Source of the DNA: an uncultured Prevotellaceae bacterium
Lineage (GTDB): Bacteria > Bacteroidota > Bacteroidia > Bacteroidales > Bacteroidaceae
Direction: 5' to 3'
Assembly: GCA_947165505.1 (NCBI GenBank)
Contig: CAMVAT010000013.1
Location: forward strand, 16,948-80,947
Length of the DNA: 64,000 nucleotides
Shown here: positions 59,584 through 64,000 of the stretch, one piece after another
How the letters are laid out: every line of letters starts with the position of its first letter
Numbering within the stretch: position 1 is the first letter of the stretch
Notes under the pieces: model-generated
The model's input: the letters and a program-made list of their open reading frames with translations, nothing else
Database searches by the model: none
What the model was told of the DNA's origin: nothing
Made by a program: the position numbers and the translations under genes

Positions 59584-61005
59584 TTATTGTTTCAGCTTGA
59601 GGAGTACCACGTTTTCCACATGCGGAGTGTGCGGGAACATATCCACGGGTTGCACCTCGCTCACGGCATAATACGGGTCGAGCAGTTGCAAGTCGCGTGC
59701 CTGTGTGGCAGGATTACAACTGACATAAACGATTCGCCGGGGGGCCGCCTTGATGATGGTGTTGACCACGTCAGGGTGCATCCCCGCCCTGGGCGGATCG
59801 GTGATGATGACATCAGGCCGTCCGTGCCGGGCGATAAAGTCATCGTTGAGAATATCTTTCATGTCGCCGGCGAAGAAGAGCGTGTTGTCGATGCCATTGA
59901 TTTGCGAGTTGACCTTAGCATCTTCGATCGCCTCGGGCACATATTCAATGCCGATGACCATCCGTGCCTGCCGGCTGACGAAATTGGCGATGGTGCCAGT
60001 GCCGGTATAAAGGTCATAGACCAGTTCGTTGCCGGTGAGCGCGGCAAATTCCCTTGCCACGCAATAGAGATGGTAAGCCTGCTCGGTGTTGGTCTGATAG
60101 AAGCTTTTAGGTCCGACCTTGAATTTCAGTTCCTCCATGGTCTCGAAGATATGATCATTGCCGCAGAACAGCTGGATGTCGAGGTCGCCAAAAGTATCAT
60201 TGCACTTCTGGTTATCGACATAGAGCAGCGAGGTGATTTGCGGGAATTTCTCAGCCACGTGCTTCATCAGCTGTCTGGCTTTTTGCTCATCGTCGGGCTC
60301 ATCGTAGTGAAACTGGATGAGCACCATCCACTCACCGGTATTTGAGTTGCGTATCATGATGTCGCGCAGCAGTCCTTTTTGTGCCCTGAGGTCGAAAAAC
60401 GTCATGCCCGTGGTGATGGCATAGTCGCGGATCTCGTTTCTGATCTGGTTGTGCAAATCGTCCATGAGCCAGCACTTCTCAATAGGATAGATCTTGTCGA
60501 AAGCGCCGGTGATATGAAAACCGATTGCGTTTTTATCCGTGATTTCCTCGCCCTGCTCCACCTCTTGGCGCGTAAGCCACCTTCTGTTGGAGCATCCGAA
60601 TTCCAATTTATTCCGATATTCGCTCGCCTTGACCGAGCCGAGAATCGTACGGAATTCCGGCAGAGGTATCTTGCCAATGCGTGAGAGTTGGTCGAACACC
60701 TGACGCTGCTTCATCTTCAGTTGCTCACTATAAGGCAGGTTCTGCCACTTGCAACCGCCGCAGATACCGAAATGACTACACATCGGAGTCTCACGAACCT
60801 TGCTTAACTGGTGAAACTTGATGACCTCGGCCTCACAGTAACTATGTTTTTTCTTCCTCACCTGCAAATCGACGACATCCCCCGGCACGCAGAAGGGCAC
60901 GAAGACCACCATGTCATCTACCCTGGCGAGTGCCTTCCCTTCGGCGGCGCAGTCAGTGATAGTGACCTGCTCGAATACAGGCATCGGTTTCTTTTTTCTT
61001 CCCAT
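59584..61005 (-). CDS. rlmD: 23S rRNA (uracil-1939-C5)-methyltransferase
   Basis: Methylates uracil in 23S rRNA using S-adenosylmethionine. From the ATG at 61005 the protein has 473 residues: TRAM domain ('VTITDCAAEGKALARVDD'), [4Fe-4S] cysteines Cys76, Cys82, Cys85 ('MCSHFGICGGC') and Cys138 ('FGCSNRRW'), SAM domain with 'YDLYTGTGTIANFV', and the catalytic Cys in 'IVYVSCNPATQARDLQLL'. The GTG at 61023 lies in the promoter. Related RumA/TrmA paralogues are possible. Confidence 0.92.
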   Translation of the reverse strand: MGRKKKPMPVFEQVTITDCAAEGKALARVDDMVVFVPFCVPGDVVDLQVRKKKHSYCEAEVIKFHQLSKVRETPMCSHFGICGGCKWQNLPYSEQLKMKQRQVFDQLSRIGKIPLPEFRTILGSVKASEYRNKLEFGCSNRRWLTRQEVEQGEEITDKNAIGFHITGAFDKIYPIEKCWLMDDLHNQIRNEIRDYAITTGMTFFDLRAQKGLLRDIMIRNSNTGEWMVLIQFHYDEPDDEQKARQLMKHVAEKFPQITSLLYVDNQKCNDTFGDLDIQLFCGNDHIFETMEELKFKVGPKSFYQTNTEQAYHLYCVAREFAALTGNELVYDLYTGTGTIANFVSRQARMVIGIEYVPEAIEDAKVNSQINGIDNTLFFAGDMKDILNDDFIARHGRPDVIITDPPRAGMHPDVVNTIIKAAPRRIVYVSCNPATQARDLQLLDPYYAVSEVQPVDMFPHTPHVENVVLLKLKQ

Positions 61006-61022
61006 AATAAAATAATGTGGCA

Positions 61023-61030
61023 CAAAAATA
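61023..61030 (-). promoter_or_regulatory. Candidate -7 box of rlmD-PP2C
   Basis: TATTTTTG on the minus strand, 18 bases before the ATG. Confidence 0.45.
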
Positions 61031-61042
61031 CAACATTTTTCA

Positions 61043-61081
61043 GAAGTAGAAAAGTAAAAAAGTAAAAAAGTAAAAAAAAAG
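61043..61081. repeat. AGAAAAGTAAAAAAGTA tandem repeat
   Basis: Four AAGTA(A/G)AA-type words, 8-9-base period, between the divergent rlmD and ppdK genes. Confidence 0.7.
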
Positions 61082-61174
61082 TTGAAGAGCAGCCTGCTGG
61101 AGAGCAGAGATGTCGTGCCTGAGATAAAAAGTTATTAAATGTAAGGTAGGCATTGCAATTTTTTCGCAAAAAGG

Positions 61175-61206
61175 TTTGGCGGGTTGTGATTTTTGATGTA
61201 AATTTG
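61175..61206 (+). promoter_or_regulatory. Promoter of ppdK
   Basis: TTTG at 61175-61178, 20-base spacer, TAAATTTG at 61199-61206. The leader is about 40 bases. Confidence 0.75.
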
Positions 61207-61252
61207 CACCTAAGTATATTTTTCTAATCTTATTGAAACATCAATCTAAATT

Positions 61253-63973
61253 ATGAGCGAAAAAAGAGTTTACCTCTTCGGCAATGGAAAAGCCGAAGGT
61301 AATGCTAAAATGCGTGAGGAACTCGGTGGCAAGGGAGCAAACCTTGCAGAGATGAACCTGATCGGAGTTCCTGTTCCTCCTGGTTTCACCATCACCACCG
61401 ACTGCTGCAATGAATATTATCAAGTAGGCCAGCAGAAGATCATGGAGCTGCTGAACGACGACGTGATGGCCGCCGTGAAGCACATTGAGGTGCTGATGAA
61501 CTCGAAGTTCGGCGACAAGGAGAATCCCCTCCTGGTGTCGGTTCGTTCGGGTGCCCGCGCTTCGATGCCCGGCATGATGGACACCATCCTGAACCTGGGT
61601 CTGAACGACGAGGTGGCCGAGGGTATGGTGAAGAAGACCAACAACCCCCACTTTGTGTACGACAGCTATCGCCGTTTCGTGCAGATGTACGGCGACGTGG
61701 TGCTTGAGATGAAGCCCGTGAACAAAGAAGATATCGACCCGTTTGAGGAGATTATCGAGGAGGTGAAAGCCGAGCGTGGCGTGAAACTGGACAAGGACCT
61801 GTCGGTTGACGAGTTGAAGAAACTGGTGCAGCTGTTCAAGGCCGCCATCAAGGAGCGTACCGGCAAAGACTTCCCCAACGACCCGATCGAGCAGTTGTGG
61901 GGTGCCATCTGCGCCGTGTTCCGCAGCTGGATGAACGAGCGTGCCATCCTCTATCGTAAGATGGAAGGCATCCCCGACGAGTGGGGCACAGCCGTGAGCG
62001 TGATGGCCATGGTATTCGGCAACATGGGCGACACCTCTGCCACAGGTGTATGCTTCAGCCGCGACGCCGCCAACGGCGAGAACGTGTTCAACGGTGAGTA
62101 TCTGGTGAACGCTCAGGGTGAAGACGTGGTGGCCGGTATCCGCACACCGCAGCAGATCACCAAACTGGGCAGCCAGCGCTGGGCCGAGCGTGCCGGCATC
62201 TCCGAGGAAGAGCGTGCCAGCAAGTATCCCTCAATGGAAGAGGCTATGCCTGAGATTTACGCTCAGCTGAACGGCATCCAGGAGAAACTGGAGAACCACT
62301 ATCACGACATGCAGGACATGGAGTTCACCGTGCAGGAAGGCAAGCTGTGGTTCTTGCAGACCCGTAACGGCAAGCGCACCGGCGCCGCCATGGTGAAGAT
62401 AGCCATCGACCTGCTGCACGAGGGCAAGATCGACGAGAAGACCGCCATCATGCGCTGCGAGCCCCAGAAGCTCGACGAGCTGTTGCACCCCGTGTTCGAC
62501 AAGGTTGCCCTGTCTAAAGCCAAGGTCATCGCCCAGGGTCTGCCCGCCAGCCCCGGTGCCGCCTGCGGCCAGATTGTATTCCACGCCGACGACGCCCAGA
62601 CATGGCATGAGGACGGTCACAAAGTGGTGCTCGTGCGTATCGAGACCTCGCCCGAGGATCTCGCCGGTATGGCCAGCGCCGAGGGTATCCTCACCGCCCG
62701 TGGTGGTATGACCTCCCACGCTGCCGTGGTGGCTCGTGGTATGGGTAAGTGCTGCGTGTCGGGTGTAGGTGCCCTGAACGTGGACTATCACGCCAAGACC
62801 GTAGAGATTGACGGTGTAGTGTATAAAGAAGGCGACTACATCTCGCTGAACGGTACCACCGGTCAGGTGTATGCCGGCGAAGTGCCCACCAAGGCTGCTG
62901 AGCTGAGCGGCGACTTCAAAGAGCTGATGGACCTGTGCGACAAATATACGAAACTGCAGGTGCGCACCAACGCCGACACTCCGCACGACGCCCGCGTGGC
63001 CCGCGAGTTTGGCGCCAAAGGTATCGGTCTGACCCGTACCGAGCACATGTTCTTCGACGACCAGAAGATCATCGCCATGCGCGAGATGATTCTCGCCAAG
63101 GACGCTGAGGGCCGCGAGAAGGCATTGGCCAAGCTGCTCCCCTATCAGAAAGCCGACTTCAAGGGTATCCTCGACGCTATGGACGGTCTGCCCGTGAACA
63201 TCCGTCTGCTCGATCCCCCACTCCACGAGTTTGTGCCGCACGATCTGGCTGGTCAAGAGATCATGGCCAAGGAAATGGGCGTGAGCTTGGAGGACATCAA
63301 GCGTCGTGTGGACTCGCTGGCCGAGAACAACCCGATGCTGGGACACCGCGGTTGCCGTCTGGGCATCACCTTCCCCGAAATCACCGCCATGCAGACCCGC
63401 GCCATCCTGAGCGCCGCTTGCGAGCTGAAGAAAGAGGGCAAAGACCCGAAGCCCGAGATCATGGTTCCGCTGATTGGTATTCTGTACGAGCTGAAGCAGC
63501 AGAAGTCTATCATCCAGCGTGTGGCCAAGGAAGTGTTTGCCGAGTATGGCGTGGAAGTGGAGTTTGAGATCGGTACGATGATTGAGATTCCTCGTGCTGC
63601 CCTGACCGCCGACCGCATTGCCACCGAGGCACAGTACTTCTCATTCGGCACGAACGACCTGACCCAGATGACCTTCGGTTACAGCCGCGACGATATCGCT
63701 TCGTTCCTGCCTGTCTATCTCGACAAGAAGATCCTGAAGGTTGACCCGTTCCAGGTGCTCGACCAGAACGGTGTGGGTAAGCTGGTGAAATACGCAGTGG
63801 AGAAGGGCCGCGAGGTACGTCCCGAACTGCGCACCGGTATTTGCGGCGAGCATGGCGGCGAGCCCAGCTCTGTGAAGTTCTGCGCCAAGATCGGCCTGAA
63901 CTACGCATCCTGCTCACCGTTCCGCGTGCCCATCGCACGTCTGGCCGCCGCGCAGGCAGCAGTGGAAGAATAA
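61253..63973 (+). CDS. ppdK: Pyruvate, phosphate dikinase
   Basis: Interconverts pyruvate, ATP and phosphate with PEP, AMP and pyrophosphate. The 906-residue length is typical. Order: N-terminal nucleotide-binding domain ('GKGANLAEMNLIGVPVPPG'), phospho-carrier His489 in 'GGMTSHAAVVARGMGK', and the C-terminal PEP/pyruvate TIM barrel with the acid-base Cys864 in 'GICGEHGGEPSSVKFC'. It has its own full promoter and ends 27 bases before the window end. Confidence 0.97.
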   Translation: MSEKRVYLFGNGKAEGNAKMREELGGKGANLAEMNLIGVPVPPGFTITTDCCNEYYQVGQQKIMELLNDDVMAAVKHIEVLMNSKFGDKENPLLVSVRSGARASMPGMMDTILNLGLNDEVAEGMVKKTNNPHFVYDSYRRFVQMYGDVVLEMKPVNKEDIDPFEEIIEEVKAERGVKLDKDLSVDELKKLVQLFKAAIKERTGKDFPNDPIEQLWGAICAVFRSWMNERAILYRKMEGIPDEWGTAVSVMAMVFGNMGDTSATGVCFSRDAANGENVFNGEYLVNAQGEDVVAGIRTPQQITKLGSQRWAERAGISEEERASKYPSMEEAMPEIYAQLNGIQEKLENHYHDMQDMEFTVQEGKLWFLQTRNGKRTGAAMVKIAIDLLHEGKIDEKTAIMRCEPQKLDELLHPVFDKVALSKAKVIAQGLPASPGAACGQIVFHADDAQTWHEDGHKVVLVRIETSPEDLAGMASAEGILTARGGMTSHAAVVARGMGKCCVSGVGALNVDYHAKTVEIDGVVYKEGDYISLNGTTGQVYAGEVPTKAAELSGDFKELMDLCDKYTKLQVRTNADTPHDARVAREFGAKGIGLTRTEHMFFDDQKIIAMREMILAKDAEGREKALAKLLPYQKADFKGILDAMDGLPVNIRLLDPPLHEFVPHDLAGQEIMAKEMGVSLEDIKRRVDSLAENNPMLGHRGCRLGITFPEITAMQTRAILSAACELKKEGKDPKPEIMVPLIGILYELKQQKSIIQRVAKEVFAEYGVEVEFEIGTMIEIPRAALTADRIATEAQYFSFGTNDLTQMTFGYSRDDIASFLPVYLDKKILKVDPFQVLDQNGVGKLVKYAVEKGREVRPELRTGICGEHGGEPSSVKFCAKIGLNYASCSPFRVPIARLAAAQAAVEE

Positions 63974-64000
63974 ACGCTGAGCGTTGAAAATAAGCGAGTT

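Noticed and set aside
62231..63346. 371-residue minus-strand frame opposite ppdK
   Set aside because: Antisense shadow of a full-length conserved enzyme.

Overview
The window looks like a chromosomal segment of a Bacteroidales bacterium, most likely Prevotella or a close relative. Evidence: many start regions carry the Bacteroidetes sigma factor signature TTTG-N19-21-TAnnTTTG, Shine-Dalgarno sites are scarce, and there are Bacteroidetes-type families (UpxY antiterminator, DUF4924, DUF3298, BT0820-like HAD, PorT-like barrel, ZapA/ZapB-like pair, class II xylose isomerase with xylulokinase). I see no rRNA, tRNA, CRISPR array, phage, integrase or transposase gene.

Layout. 1-4.3 kb: 3' part of glnS, a TPR protein, a DedA protein and an HD phosphohydrolase, all +. 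4.4-11.4 kb: a secreted DUF1573-GH3-PA14 glycosidase, an AT-richer patch with a decayed ORF and a Tae2-like amidase, then xylB-xylA. 11.5-17.1 kb: two small winged-helix proteins, and zapB-like, zapA, rny, aspS plus one unknown. 17.3-22.7 kb: exopolysaccharide genes (initiating sugar-phosphate transferase, rmlA, Wzc-type kinase, HAD protein). 22.7-28.7 kb: a tight six-gene operon tatA-tatC, NapH/NapG-like polyferredoxin fusion, Tat-exported Fe-S aldo/keto reductase, DUF3298 protein, CDF transporter. 28.8-36 kb: envelope proteins, a thioredoxin-esterase fusion, a GrpE-like and a LysM protein, an outer-membrane barrel and a trypsin-like lipoprotein. 36-42 kb: glmS and the GDP-fucose genes manC-gmd-fcl with rmlC. 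42-50.8 kb: fmt, clcA, tsaC-type gene, ROK kinase, LysE transporter, DUF4924, rmlD, prfC. 50.8-64 kb: UpxY, a zinc-ribbon/Gln-Pro-Tyr-repeat/YARHG protein, an orphan ABC ATPase, carB, a His/Pro-rich secreted peptide, PP2C phosphatase, rlmD and ppdK.

How it fits together: xylan-side-chain and xylose use (GH3, a cinnamoyl-esterase-like fusion, xylA/xylB), surface polysaccharide synthesis (UDP-GlcNAc entry by glmS, dTDP-rhamnose by rmlA/C/D without rmlB in the window, GDP-fucose by manC-gmd-fcl, Wzc and UpxY), and redox/export work in the envelope (Tat operon). Housekeeping genes are interleaved.

The intergenic DNA is unusual. At least ten gaps carry short tandem words (7-16 bp), often starting right at a stop codon. 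Two copies of a 133-134 bp nested-palindrome element are present, and a perfect 77 bp direct repeat lies upstream of the barrel gene. The best candidates for a poorly described system are the Tat/NapHG/AKR operon and the repeat families.
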